From contig NC_072895.1 of the NCBI RefSeq assembly GCF_027943255.1, forward strand, positions 34,756,001-34,820,000: a DNA stretch of 64,000 nt, read 5' to 3'. This document shows positions 10,377 through 21,080 of the stretch, in pieces (positions within the stretch are counted from its first letter, which is position 1; each line of letters begins with the position of its first letter). The notes under the pieces are model-generated. The model was not told where the DNA came from. It did no database searches and was given only the letters and a program-made list of their open reading frames with translations. The DNA comes from Anastrepha obliqua. Lineage: Eukaryota > Arthropoda > Insecta > Diptera > Tephritidae. The position numbers were made by a program, and so were the translations under genes.

Positions 10377-11656
10377 GGACTATGAATAAGTTCGTGCGGT
10401 TTTTTTTCGAAATTTGAAACTTTATTGACGTAAAATGGTTACAAATTTAATATTCAAAGTATTGTCCATCGCTTACTACTACTTTTTCCCATCTTTCTGG
10501 CAATTCACGGATTCCCTTTGTGAAAAATTCGGTCGGTTTTGCCGCAATCCACGAATCGATCCATTTTTTGACTTCATCGTAATTACGGAAGTGCTGGTCA
10601 GCCAGGCCATGTTGCATCGATCGGAGGAGATAGTAATCGGATGGCGCAAGGTCTGGACTATACGGCGGGTGGGGTAGGACATCCCATTTGAGCGTTTCTA
10701 AGTATGTTTTGACCACTTGTGCAACATGTGGCCGAGCATTGTCATGTTGCAAAATAACTTTGTCGTGTCTATCGGCGTATTGCGGCCGTTTTTCTCGCAG
10801 TGCTCGGCTCAAACGCATCAATTGTCGTCGGTAGACATCCCCCGTAATCGTTTCATTCGGTTTCAGTAGCTCATAATACACAACACCCAGCTGGTCCCAC
10901 CAGATACACAGCATAACCTTCAGGCCATGAATATTCTGCGCCGACGTCGATGTTGAAGCATGCCCAGGGTATCCATACGTTGCCCGACGTTTTGGATTGT
11001 CGTAATGGACCCACTTTTCATCGCCAGTCACAATTCGATGCAAAAAACCCTTTCTTTTGTGCCGTTGAAGCAGTTGTTCGCATGCCATAAAACGGCGTTC
11101 AACGTCTCTTGGCTTCAATTCATACGGCACCCAATGGCCTACCTTTCGGATCATTCCCATGGCTTTTAAACGTTTGGAAATGGTTGATTGATCAACTCCC
11201 AAAGTTTTTGCAACCTCTTCTTGCGTTTGAGCCGGATCTTGATCGAGCAATTCCTCCAATTCGGTATCCATGAACTTTGGCGGCGCACCCTCGCGTTCTT
11301 CGTCTTCCAAGCCAAAATCACCACTTTTAAAGCGTGCAAACCACTTCTGGCACGTTCGCTCAGCTAGAGCATGCTCACCATAAACTTCCACCAAGATACG
11401 ATGACTTTCGGCTGCTTTTTTCTTCATATTAAAATAATGAAGAAGAATTCCCCGCAAAAACACATTATTTGGCACGAAATTCGACATTTTCAAGTGTGGT
11501 AAAAATATTGTTGTTTACGCTTCAAATAAAAAACTTATACTGACGTTTGTGCCTTACGACAGTAGCTCTCCAATGAATGTTTGGAAATGTGGATCGATGG
11601 AATAATAATCAAGTTACGCCATCTGTTGTAAAACCGCACGAACTTATTCATAGTCC
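10377..11656 (-). mobile_element. Full-length DD34D mariner with intact terminal repeats
   Basis: A 27-base perfect inverted repeat beginning ggactatgaataagttcg lies at 10377-10403 and, inverted, at 11630-11656. It brackets a single open transposase frame. Total length is about 1.28 kb, the usual size for mariner. The target dinucleotide is ambiguous by one or two bases. TA occurs at 10372-10373 and at 11659-11660, leaving a one-base difference between the extreme ends; alternatively the left TA is 10375-10376. The near-identity of the two ends and the open frame suggest a fairly recent insertion. Confidence 0.9.
10447..11487 (-). CDS. Mariner transposase, apparently intact (346 aa)
   Basis: The protein is a cut-and-paste transposase of the IS630/Tc1/mariner superfamily. 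I start it at the ATG at 11487 (MSNFVPNN), because Mos1-type transposases begin in the same way; the frame is open a few codons further up but without ATG. Residues 1-110 form the paired helix-turn-helix DNA-binding half, with WVPYEL at 119-124 in the linker. The catalytic triad is complete: D156 in GDEKW, D249 in QHDNARPH and D284 in YSPDLAPSDYYL. That gives 34 residues between the second and third aspartates, the DD34D spacing of mariner. The length matches the family (about 345). The subfamily was not assigned with confidence. No stop or frameshift interrupts it, which sets it apart from every other transposase in the window. Confidence 0.93.
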   Translation of the reverse strand: MSNFVPNNVFLRGILLHYFNMKKKAAESHRILVEVYGEHALAERTCQKWFARFKSGDFGLEDEEREGAPPKFMDTELEELLDQDPAQTQEEVAKTLGVDQSTISKRLKAMGMIRKVGHWVPYELKPRDVERRFMACEQLLQRHKRKGFLHRIVTGDEKWVHYDNPKRRATYGYPGHASTSTSAQNIHGLKVMLCIWWDQLGVVYYELLKPNETITGDVYRRQLMRLSRALREKRPQYADRHDKVILQHDNARPHVAQVVKTYLETLKWDVLPHPPYSPDLAPSDYYLLRSMQHGLADQHFRNYDEVKKWIDSWIAAKPTEFFTKGIRELPERWEKVVVSDGQYFEY

Positions 11657-13034
11657 ATTATTTCAGAAAAATCGTTAAGATTTACGTGAGCTGGACCGGT
11701 TTGAAAAAACTTCCTAAAATCGAGATTTTTATACGCAATTTTTTTTTCTTGACAATAAATCGAATACAAAAAAAAAACAAATAATAATGTAACGTTACAA
11801 TTAAACGTCGTTCCTAGTCGGAACATAGGGAGGAGACTAACGCATTCCATCTATCACGATTTTGATGCTATTCCAACCTACTCGTTTTCAAATTTATTCA
11901 ATTGTTGGAGTAATATTAGAACCCGTAGGTGGCCTGCAAACAAACAAACAAGCATTCTGCTTTATACACAACCTCATTTTCATTAGAAGTTTAACAAAAT
12001 TTTTCCTGTGCATTCAGATTTTCGGTAACTTCAACTTTGTAGCCATTAAGCGCTTATCAATTATTTATTTTTCTTGTATATGTGTGTGTATGTATTTATG
12101 TTAGTATTTAAGCAAAGATCATTGAGCGATATGAACCGCAATGTCACACGCCCACTTTTTTGGAGCAATTCGGTGCCCTTTCGGTCTGATTGTCGGTGCC
12201 GACGATGAAGTCAAAGCTGATACCAATAACTTCGACGCCAGTGCTGCTGGTGTAGTTGCCAAGATTTAGCTTGCGTTGATTTGCCTTTTCGTCTGCAAAC
12301 TCCTTAATATGAATGTGCAACTAATGTGTATGTGTGTATGGAAATATGTACATATATTACTTTGCACAAACATCTATTCTTGCCAAAGCGGTTGGCAATG
12401 GTGCACTCCCACCGGGAGCGGCGCAAGAATTTGTTCTGTGCGCCAAGTATTTATCAGCTATGCATTTTTTTATCGTCTCACTGCTGCTATGCTGCAGCAC
12501 ATAAAATAAAGTTTAGTACATCAATAACACAAGTATACATGGCTTTGAACCTGAACAACCAAGAGTTATTTCTAAGATAGTTTTGATGATTACTTCGAAT
12601 ATTCAATATGATCTTTTAGGATTGTTTCTAAAACTCGGAATTATTAATAAATATATATTTTGCACGCTTTTTCAATCAATGAAGAGATAGTGAAGTGATT
12701 CGATTTCATTTGCGGTTGGATAAATTCAGTAAAGAATTTTCTTCAAATACTCCCAGAAGAGTCTTCCGTTTCATCAAAAAAGCTTTGCATGTACCTACTT
12801 GTAGGTGGTGATAATCAGTTTAAACTCTGTTACTTCTAAAATAATTATTTTTAAATGTGCCTAGCCTTCTGGCGGGGGCGTTAATAGGTCAATAACCAGT
12901 AAGAATTACGACGAGCCTAGTGACTAACAGGTTTTAAACCCTATTTATAGGAATAACAAATTCTTCTGCCATGAAAACATCCTAGGACTATTTTCTTTGT
13001 TGAGATGCCGATGGGCTGCCTTTTATATCCTTGT
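11657..13034. other. Mostly non-coding; candidate exons at 12157-12505
   Basis: Apart from the possible minus-strand exons there is no recognisable protein. The plus-strand frames at 11862-12104 and 12276-12580 are low-complexity and not convincing. Confidence 0.4.
12157..12505 (-). CDS. Possible terminal exons of an unrecognised minus-strand gene
   Basis: Two open stretches on the minus strand look exon-like. The first (about 12505-12381) follows a tactaaac branch-point-like motif and acceptor ttttatgtgctgcag, and reads HSSSETIKKCIADKYLAHRT and NSCAAPGGSAPLPTALARID. The second (about 12325-12157) follows acceptor cacacatacacattag and reads LHIHIKEFADEKANQRKLN, LGNYTSSTGVEVIGISFDFI and VGTDNQTERAPNCSKKVGV, then a stop. 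They join in phase only with a weak GTTTGT donor near 12380. No start exon was found and no family is recognised. Composition looks more coding than the surroundings. Confidence 0.3.
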
Positions 13035-13885
13035 GCCCAAAAATGAAAACACAGTAAAATAATAATTAAAATAGCTTTGTATTTCAAAATATTCTCCTTA
13101 GAAGTCAATGCACTTTTTAAAGCACTTTTGCCACACAGAAGTTGATACCTCCAAAATGGGCGTTTAAAGACTTTTCAACAGCTCTTCAGGTGTTGAAAAC
13201 CCTTGATCTCGATTTTTTATTTCTGGTGTTCGGAAACAAAAAGAAATCATTAGGTGCTAAATCAGGGCTGTAAGACGGATGGCCCATTATGTCGATTTGT
13301 TGAGTGTTTAAAACCTCTTTTATGAGAGTTTGCATTGTCCTGGCAAAGGACGGTTCGTCTTCGGCGGTTGGTTTTTCATAATTCTCCGAAAACTTCTATA
13401 CGACTCAAAATTGACTGCTTTAAGTTTTTCTAGTGGTATAGTTGCGACATGACCAGGCTTCCAAAAAAAAAAAACAGGGGCCATTTGTTTTGAAGTGCTT
13501 TGAACCACGGCAGCTTAATTTCTTCAACGTTTTTTACACCAATTGCCCTTTTTTGGGCAAGTGTCAAATTATGCGGCAGTCAACGAGAACAAATCTTGCT
13601 GACGACCAAATGTTCATGCAATATTGAATGTATGCTGGTCCCACTAATGCCTAAAAATGTCTCTATCTCGCTATATGTCCATATGACAATCTTGCTTTAT
13701 CAATTGACGCACAGCGTCGATTCTTTCTACCACCACAACCGTTTTTGGACGGCCTCGACGAAACTCATGCTGCGAGAATCGACGGTCACGTTGGAACTCG
13801 TTATACCTGCATTTCACAGTGGTCAAGCTTGGTGCTCCAACGCTAAAAGGCGATTCATGGACAAAAAAAAAAGACAAATAAAGTT
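13035..13885 (-). mobile_element. Decayed mariner remnant
   Basis: Minus-strand pieces run from about 13830 (NEFQRDRRF, FRRGRPKTVVVVERIDAVRQ) through THE-type HTH residues with LPHNLTLAQKRA near 13560, then GKTGHVATIPLE-like residues near 13440, then HPSYSPDLAPNDFFLFPN near 13270. A segment holding the second catalytic aspartate is deleted near 13330, and several stops occur. The open frames on the plus strand here are antisense shadows. A foldback element sits 20 bases from its right edge. Confidence 0.65.
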
Positions 13886-13906
13886 CGTCAGCTAATCATA
13901 GTTAGT

Positions 13907-14365
13907 AGGGTGAGTCGATTTAAAAATCGCTCATTGCTCTGTGAAAATCGTATTCTAGGGATCAAAATAAGAAACTTTGCCGAAGGAACCATACCTCTAA
14001 AACGAATTCTAATGTCCCCCAATTTGGGTCGAACGAACAATCCCACTTTCACCCATTTAGAGTGCTCCAATCGAGTCCAAATGTATGACCGACCCCCACT
14101 AACTTTGGACGGCCGATCCACCCATGCCAGTGGCACACCCCCTGGAACTCCCCTGGGGGGTTCCCATACAATCATTTCAAAATATCACCATTTTTGGCCT
14201 TTACATGAGAAAAGAAACTAAAAAGTTCGACCCAAATTGGGGGACATCAGAATTCGTTTTAGAGGTATGGTTCCTTCGGCAAAGTTTCTTATTTTGATCC
14301 CTAGAATATGATTTTCACAAAGCAATGGGCGATTTTTTTGCCTCTCCACGAATCGACCCGGCCTA
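13907..14365. mobile_element. Foldback MITE with roughly 130 bp inverted repeats and a 9 bp target duplication
   Basis: Arms at about 13907-14035 and 14222-14365 are inverted copies; both contain gattctagggatcaaaataa-type sequence and cccaatttgggtcgaac. Immediately outside lies the direct 9-mer atagttagt at 13898-13906 and 14366-14374. The central 190 bp lacks a transposase. A 9 bp (or 8 bp) duplication points to Mutator-like or hAT-like mobilisation. Confidence 0.85.
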
Positions 14366-14913
14366 ATAGTTAGTGTTGCAAAAGTGCAAAATATAAAAGG
14401 CAACACTTGTACTATAGAAATAAGATGGAAATAGGGCAAGCATGATTCACTAAACTCAGAAATCTCGTTACTCGGCAGTGAGTTGGAGTCAACCTAGGCC
14501 TCGCTCGGGCAAAACAATGCATAGACTTTGATTACTCCTTTATTAATGAGTTATATACAGTTAGAAGGCCGAAAAATAGCGAATTTTCCAGAATTTTTTC
14601 TGAGAAAAGTTTTAAATTTATTGATCTATATTTATTGATATTTATTTGGAAAGGAGCTACAATAATTAATCGAAGTAATAAGCAAAATAAATTTTTTTGG
14701 CAAAATGGCGGTTTCTCAAAAAAAAAATCATTCTTTAACCAAAATTTCGGAATTAAATTGTTTATAAAAACAATATTTATCCGTGAGAAAAAATCTTCGA
14801 TTAATTACTAAAAAATGTACAATATTTAAAAAGCTCGTGCTAAAATTTGAGACTATTTGGCAATATAAATTGGGATTTTCCTTTATATTGTATATTTTAT
14901 AATGAGCAACTGA

Positions 14914-14958
14914 TATTATCGATTGTTCTCATGCAGCTAAAAAAACACCAGATACAAT
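14914..14958. repeat. Terminal-region fragment shared with the Tc3-like element
   Basis: The stretch attatcgattgttctcatg, cagct, a run of A and acacca matches 51980-52020 base for base apart from a few substitutions. No transposase remains next to it, so it looks like an isolated terminal fragment. Confidence 0.4.
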
Positions 14959-15294
14959 TTCTTTTTTGAAGGAGGTTTAAATCAAATGTCAAAATGTTAT
15001 GTGGAGCACGCTCCCACTAATACTAAAACGATTCTCCCACTCCGCTAATTCTGCCCTGGAACCGCAAAAGGGTAGAGCGCTGGGTAGATCCGCGCTCATG
15101 TCCGAAGACACAATATGTACCTGCGTCCAGGTTCCTCTCCTACAAGCATATGAAGGCTATACGTCGACGATAGTCAAAATTACTCCCACTGTGTTTATAG
15201 GTAGGTGATTCTAAAGTAATGGAGACATCGGCAAAGTTGCAGTAGGGTTACATTAACACTCTACCATCTTGTCCTCTGTACGATGTTGTATTGA

Positions 15295-15730
15295 GTGTTT
15301 CACTCAAAAGTCTGTGCTTGCCGTCGGTTCGTGGGAAACTGCTCGCCTTCGCTGCTGCTGCTGCTGCTCTAACTGTTGCTGCACCGCTTTGCGCTCCCAA
15401 TCAATATAGTGGAGTCGCGTCATGATCTTACCTACGAACATTTGGTTGCGCACATATCTCATTGAAGGGTGCTGGGAATGGTTGATGCCCCAGGGGCTTG
15501 TTCGCGAACAGCTCTTTCCTCTCTGAAGCGGTCGTAATAAAAAAATCACGTGCTCTGCGTTTTCGTCAGTAAGCGGGTAGTTTGGACAGCAAGGGCTGCC
15601 TACCTTAGAACGATGCAGGTATTCCTGAAAACAGCCTGTCCGCTGAGCAACTGATACAATTTAATGTCGTTCATGTGCTGGAGGTATCTCCTCATTACCT
15701 ATTCCAACTCGTATTTTAACAAGTCGATAC
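15295..15730 (-). mobile_element. R1-clade-like non-LTR 3' remnant
   Basis: Minus strand: LYQLLSGQAVFRN near 15650, HRSKVGSPCCPNYPLTDENA and EHVIFL near 15590-15530, then RYVRNQMFVGKIMTRLHYID and WERKAVQQQLEQQQQQRRR. The S-G-H/Q-G-x-F..YL..C-P-x-C...E-H-V pattern and the long C-terminal helix resemble R1-clade pol proteins. A CTG run at 15349-15366 gives the glutamines. Confidence 0.55.
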
Positions 15731-15989
15731 AAGAAATATTTTAATAATTTCTTAAGGTGCAGGCCCAATGCTTTGCTTGCTTGATTTGCATAACTGTCAA
15801 AACATACAAGGTGAAGTCACATATGAACGATACTGAGCTAAAATAGAAACGACAGTAGGTTTGTTCTGATAAATTCGAGTTTATTTATTCAAAATAGTCG
15901 CTACGTACATTAGTAAGCAGATCCAAGGTATTTTTCACTGGTCCCCTCAATGTATTTAAATATAACTTTGTTGAGGATATGAACCAGGA

Positions 15990-16215
15990 CCTGGTCGACC
16001 TAGATTAGTATTAAGTACTCACCATTATATGACTTATACGCTTGTGCGATGGTGCGTTATCATCATGCAGAATCCAAGAATTATTTGCACACATTTCCGG
16101 CCGTATGAGACGTACAGCATCTCTCAAACGCTTCAAACCCGATAAATAGTGGCAGATGTGTGTCTGTCTTACAGTCCTACCAACATAAGAAAAAAAATAT
16201 GGATCGGTTCCCACG
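15990..16215 (-). mobile_element. Mariner transposase middle fragment
   Basis: The minus strand reads GRTVRQTHICHYLSGLKRLR, then DAVRLIRPEMCANNSWILHD and DNAPSH. This is the segment around the second catalytic aspartate of a mariner transposase. Neither the N-terminus nor the C-terminus follows. It is a short relic. Confidence 0.6.
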
Positions 16216-16673
16216 TTCGCAGTTCGTTTAAATTAAACATTTTCGGTACTTTTTGATCACACAGCGCAGAGCCAAGTATTGTAAAAGTTGTGGATAAAAT
16301 ATCAAGCATTAAGGCCAAGTATTAGAATGAGTTCTTAAATTGAACTTAAATCTAACTTGAGATTTTGCGCTTCATCAACCTCTTTTGATCAAAATTTTAG
16401 TTCGACGTAAGCTGGGCATCGGCGACTTAAGTTTTTCTTATCTTGTTCCAGATGAGTAATTTGTTCTAGTTATCTCAATTGAGCTGCTTGGAGCACGATC
16501 GGTTGGAGAACGTGACAGGATGCATCAGTCATAAGCTGTACTTCCATATTCCCAACATCACTGAAGAAAATATATTCGATGAATTGCAGCTACAATAAAA
16601 GCGTATAAGCGAAATAATTAATTTTAATTGAAATAAAAAACACTGAAATACATATATTTAACAAGATTTATTT

Positions 16674-16952
16674 ATTAGGCCTCTTCTTTTCGCCAAGAGT
16701 AGTAACCAAAAGGAGTAGATGAAGCAACGGTATAAATGAACACATGTTGGCAACGCGGGAGTAGCTGCCTTAAGTTACATTTGTTTGTATGGCAGTGAGT
16801 TATACCAATGTAATGAGCTACATATATCCATACTCGCTAGCGGCGAATCTTGCTCGATATCTTTGTTGTTGCTTTCGCATGCAAATTTTTCGTTAAGTTA
16901 AGCGAGCATAGAGATAGCGAGCGGAGGAGTGGCGAATAGAAGAGGCCTATTG
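16674..16952. mobile_element. MITE with aggcctcttct termini
   Basis: The left end taggcctcttcttttcgcca is matched inverted by tggcgaatagaagaggccta at the right. The interior is short and non-coding. A second, longer copy with the same ends lies at 31113-31752. The target duplication could not be fixed. Confidence 0.65.
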
Positions 16953-16991
16953 AGTCAGTCGATTTATAAACCATATATTTTAAACTATTTG

Positions 16992-17797
16992 TTAAGCGGA
17001 CAGATACCTGTAAAATTTCGAAAAAAAAAATTGTTTTCATAAAATGTTAATATAATCCTTTAAGAATATGTCAACAAATTTTTAGAACGTATATTTAAGG
17101 ATTTCTTATATTATAGCTCGTCAACCATGACGACTCTATTCTTTGCGTTGTATTCAAACTTTAGAGACGTTTTACTCAAAACTTTATTTTTCGAATTGGC
17201 GTACAAGATAACTCGAAAAGTTGTTGGCCGATCTCCCTGAAATTTTGCACACATCTTTTTTTATGATAGTTATTACTTTCTATGTGTTTCAAGTTTTCGA
17301 AAATTTTAGGAAAATTCACAAAAATAGTAGGAAAATTTGCCCCAAAATTCGTCTTTTTCTTTAAGCAATTTATTCCGCGAATTTGTTTTTTCCATTTATT
17401 GTTAATTCATATAGAAATTATGACATTAATAAACAAAAAAAATTTTCTTTTTTTGTATTCAGGTCACTGACGCCGATGCTACAATGCCCGCCGATTGAGG
17501 ACCTTCCTGGAAGAATTGAGTGTACATCCGCCATTTTAAATGATTAAAATACAAAATTAATAAAATTTATATTATTATCTATATATATAAAAATGAAATG
17601 ATGTTCGTTTGTACGCATTTTTTTGGGCCGATACGAGGCCAATTTTATTCGTTCTTTTTTCATATTATAGAGATCCACTAGTAATGTATAAATAAACTGT
17701 ATGCGAATTTTGAAAAAAATATATTGACTTCTTCATTTTATATAATTTCAATGAAAATCAGGGAAATGTGGCCGTTTACAGGTATCTGTCCCCTTAA
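16992..17797. mobile_element. Inverted-repeat element bounded by TTAA
   Basis: TTAA at 16992-16995 and 17794-17797 directly abuts 19-base inverted ends gcggacagatacctgtaaa and its partner tttacaggtatctgtcccc. One position differs. The 770 bp interior is AT rich and non-coding. A TTAA target is the signature of piggyBac-type transposition, though these termini do not look like the classic piggyBac ends. Confidence 0.65.
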
Positions 17798-19135
17798 ATT
17801 GTATTGAATGTGCAAATGTTCACTTAACTTTAAACCGGAAGAGGTTTTACATTATTTGAACTAATTACAAAACATTGAATTACAGAATTATTATTATTTT
17901 ATATTGAAAATCTTACATTTCAAACATTTAATTGAGTATTTTTAAAATTTCTGCTCAACCTACAACAGAACACAAAAAAAGCAAAAATCTATTGTACGAA
18001 CTTCGGTACAGCAATCAGCTGTTCGTTCGCTAGTTTTTTTTTTCATTCGCGAAATTTATCATAGCCCTATCTCTTTCAACCATAAACCAACGACTCAAGA
18101 TCACGTCAAAGGGAAAGAATATAAAAGATATTTTCGGATGTGACGTCACTTCTCTGACCCCATGAGTTTGTTGTAGTCACGAGCTACGAATTATACGATG
18201 AAGCAAATTTGAAAAAAAAAAAAAAACAGCAGTTATTGCTCAACGCAAGACGCATTTATTGAAGGTGGTGGCACTAGACCAACAACGATGTTTTGTACGT
18301 TTGATTGTCATGGCAAGGTATTGGCAACGTATTTAGAAAGCAAAAAATTAATTCGCCTTGTTTTATTCTGTGCTGACAGCTACATGGGCACAGCGAAAGA
18401 AAAAAAACAAATCAGCTGATTTACCAACACCACTTTTAACAGATTCGCCTTGGCTCAACGTATGAATAAACATAAACATTTTTTATGAAAAATAGTTTTA
18501 AACTTAATATAAAATGTTTTGGATTGATATTTGTGCTAAATTTTACTTCACTTTGTGTACACTCACGCTTCTAAATAGCAAACATATCAACACCAAAAAT
18601 TTAAACAAAGAAGTTCACTTAAAAGAGAAACCCCACGAAAATGACGACATGTATGTACCATGATTCAATGATAAAAGGTTTGCTCAGTAAGCAGCTTTCT
18701 CTTTCTCTCTTGACAAATCGGCTCCCTTAGCAAGACACTGGGTTGCTAGCTCTAGAAATTTTTAGTAAAAGCGAAGGAAAAGTAAAAAACAACTCGCTCG
18801 AGAGTATTCATTGGTATGTTCAGGACTATGGTAGTATGACATGGAATACATACCCCTTAAGTCAGGACATGATAAAGTATTTGACGTAATCGATGAGTGG
18901 AGAATTTACAAAGCTTTATTTCTTGTGATGCGTTGACTTAGAAGTAATTTATGTTTTGCAAAGAGCTAGCATTTCCCCAAGAGTTACGACAGGGAGAATA
19001 ATTGAATAGTCCCGACGCGACCGATAACATTGCATACCTCATTATAAAAAAGTTGGGATTGACGGAACTTGTTCCCAATGAGTCCACCTTACCATGGATG
19101 GATGAAGTGTCCAGAGGAGGCTTGGCCAAGTACCA
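17798..19135. other. No gene recognised
   Basis: AT-rich DNA. The 10-mer attcgccttg occurs at 18349-18358 and again near 18440, and may be related to the caaggcgaat termini of the MITE at 19666. The palindrome aatcagctgatt recurs here (18411-18422). Confidence 0.4.
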
Positions 19136-19297
19136 GCATGAAAAAGCTCCTCATAAAAAACCATCTGCCAGAATCGGCTTAAAACTGCAGGTCCTTCCAT
19201 TTATGGAACAATATCAAGACACGCGCTACAAATAGGAGGAGGACCTCGGCCAAACAACTAACAGAATTGTACGTGGCAATTATTTATTTATTTTTAA
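19136..19297 (+). mobile_element. tRNA-derived SINE, 5'-truncated
   Basis: It starts at gcatgaaaaagctcctcat and runs through tcggcttaaaactgcaggt and caaataggaggaggacctcg to gtacgtggcaattatttatt. The weak open frame at 19002-19235 runs into it and is not a gene. Confidence 0.7.
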
Positions 19298-19665
19298 CAA
19301 AATAGTTTCATATTGGCGAAGCTTCGCAACTTCGCGATCGGTTTTAAATTTAATAATTAATTCACAAAATAAAAATCTTGAGTTAAGTGAAATAATTTTT
19401 TGTTTTAATATTAGACTTGGCAATTTCCGCAAATAACTTCTATTTGTACCATTATTTACATTCAAATATTATTTAAAACTAATTTTTTAAATCGTTCGCA
19501 GTTTGTTTCCATTTAAGTAAGAAAATACTTTTATGTTACCATTTTTATCAAGAGGGATTAATTTGTTCCATTTTATTCACCTTCTTAAATACAACCTTTT
19601 GTAAGGGAGTGTCAAAAATCGAATGTCACTAGTGAGCAAACCTTTAATAATTGAATCATGTGTAT

Positions 19666-19891
19666 CAAGGCGAATTTATTACAGGTGACAGCAAACACAT
19701 ATAAGTAAAACCCTACATGTATTTGTTGTTGCGTTTGGTGCAAGCATCATGTCAAAATCAGCAAGCAAATGTAAACATACGAATGTAAACATACCAATAC
19801 ATACAAACAAAGCATATCATTTTGACGTAAGCCATACCTACGGCGAAAAATTCAGCTGGATGAATGCTGTCACCTTATTAAATTCACCTTG
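19666..19891. mobile_element. 226 bp MITE with 8 bp target-site duplication
   Basis: The direct 8-mer atgtgtat flanks the element at 19658-19665 and 19892-19899. The ends are inverted repeats of about 27 bases, caaggcgaatttattacagg at the left against caaggtgaatttaataagg at the right, both followed by tgacagca. The 8 bp duplication suggests a hAT-type transposase acting in trans. No ORF. Confidence 0.85.
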
Positions 19892-20111
19892 ATGTGTATG
19901 TACTTATTCTCTAAAATCGATTACAAACACAAGGACTGCTTACATTATCTGGTATATTTTGTTTATGCAACGGATACAAATCAGCTGGTTTTCTGCTAAT
20001 CAAAAATAGCTATTTTGAATGAATACCTAAATTCAGAATTTTGTTTTCGTTTTTTGTTTAATTCAATTGGTTTCTAGGCTTTTTGCTGTAAAAAGTTATT
20101 AAAATTAGATT

Positions 20112-20252
20112 CATTGTTGTTGTTGTTGTTGTAGCAGCATAAAACTTCCCCATATTTACATACGGGGAATGCTGCTGGAGTGACAGTCCTTGGCCGGATA
20201 TAAATCCGGGTCGTTTCGGTAACGTAGAACCGACTGCCGTGGAAACGTTAGA
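20112..20252 (-). repeat. CAA-tailed short interspersed repeat
   Basis: Read on the minus strand it runs cgtttccacggcagtcggtt, ctacgttaccgaaacgaccc, ggatttatatccggccaagg, actgtcactccagcagcatt and ends tgctgctacaacaacaacaa. The CAA repeat tail suggests a retrotransposed short element or the 3' end of a non-LTR element. Other copies are at 32713-32853, 790-990 and 39208-39316. Confidence 0.7.
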
Positions 20253-20620
20253 TTCATTGTGTTGAATTGTGCCAATGGCAATAAAAGTAAAGCAGTGCCT
20301 TTGATTTTTCAACGAATGTGGAATTGTTGCAGAAGTGGATCGAGTACTACCTAAGGCTAAAAGCATTTAAAGCAAAAACTGTCATATGTCATTCATATGA
20401 AGCATATTTCGCGTCAAGAGCAAAACAATAATTTATAAGTTCGACGATTGCTAAAATGCTTTTATCAAAGTAAATTATTAGGGCACGTTTTCATAATCAA
20501 AATTAAGTTCACAATAAATATTATTGCAGATTTTGACGGATTGAAATCTTTTTTTTTAATCTAAATTAATAATACGTTCACATAAGTATTAGTCACCTAT
20601 AAATCCACCAAATTAATCTA

Positions 20621-21080
20621 CCCGTTCACATATGGCAAATTACCTGCAAAATCTACAATAAGCTGTCAATACTGCTTTGAGAGGTTTTTCTTCAATTATC
20701 AATTATTTTGCTGGGATACTTCGGTGTTTTTGGTTTCTTTAATTATTATTAATGATATGAAGAAAATACAAGGAGAAGGAATAGCTAATTTAATTGCGTA
20801 ATTCACTGCTAATAATAAACAGTTGGAGGAAATCAGTAAACGACGTTTACTGAGGTTGCAAAAAATTATGGCAGTAATACGCATAGAAAATTCTATATTA
20901 CATTTACAGACCTGTTTCCTTTGCCGGCATCCATTTCATTTAGTTTTTATTTTGATGTTTCTCCTTACATTCGTAACAATAATTATCGATAACACAGAAA
21001 ACACAGGGTTGTATGTCAATAAGTATCGTTAGTATCTAGAATTATTTTATAATCTCAGATTTTGGGAGAGAAATTTTGTA
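20621..21080 (-). repeat. Left copy of an inverted segmental duplication flanking Megator
   Basis: Read on the minus strand, this segment matches 34770-35322 on the plus strand over nearly its whole length, including tgacatacaaccctgtgttt, tggatgccggcaaag and gtattgacagctta. It lacks about 100 bases present in the other copy. It lies 1.5 kb upstream of the Megator start codon. Confidence 0.85.

Noticed and set aside
10435..11169. Plus-strand and alternative minus-strand ORFs across the intact mariner
   Set aside because: They are shadows of the 346-residue transposase frame.
12900..13034. A further SINE copy (gtgactaacaggttttaaac and ctgccatgaaaacatcc)
   Set aside because: Only two short matches in the right order; too weak to list as a copy.
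13500..13895. 131-codon plus-strand ORF
   Set aside because: It is antisense to the mariner remnant at 13035-13885.
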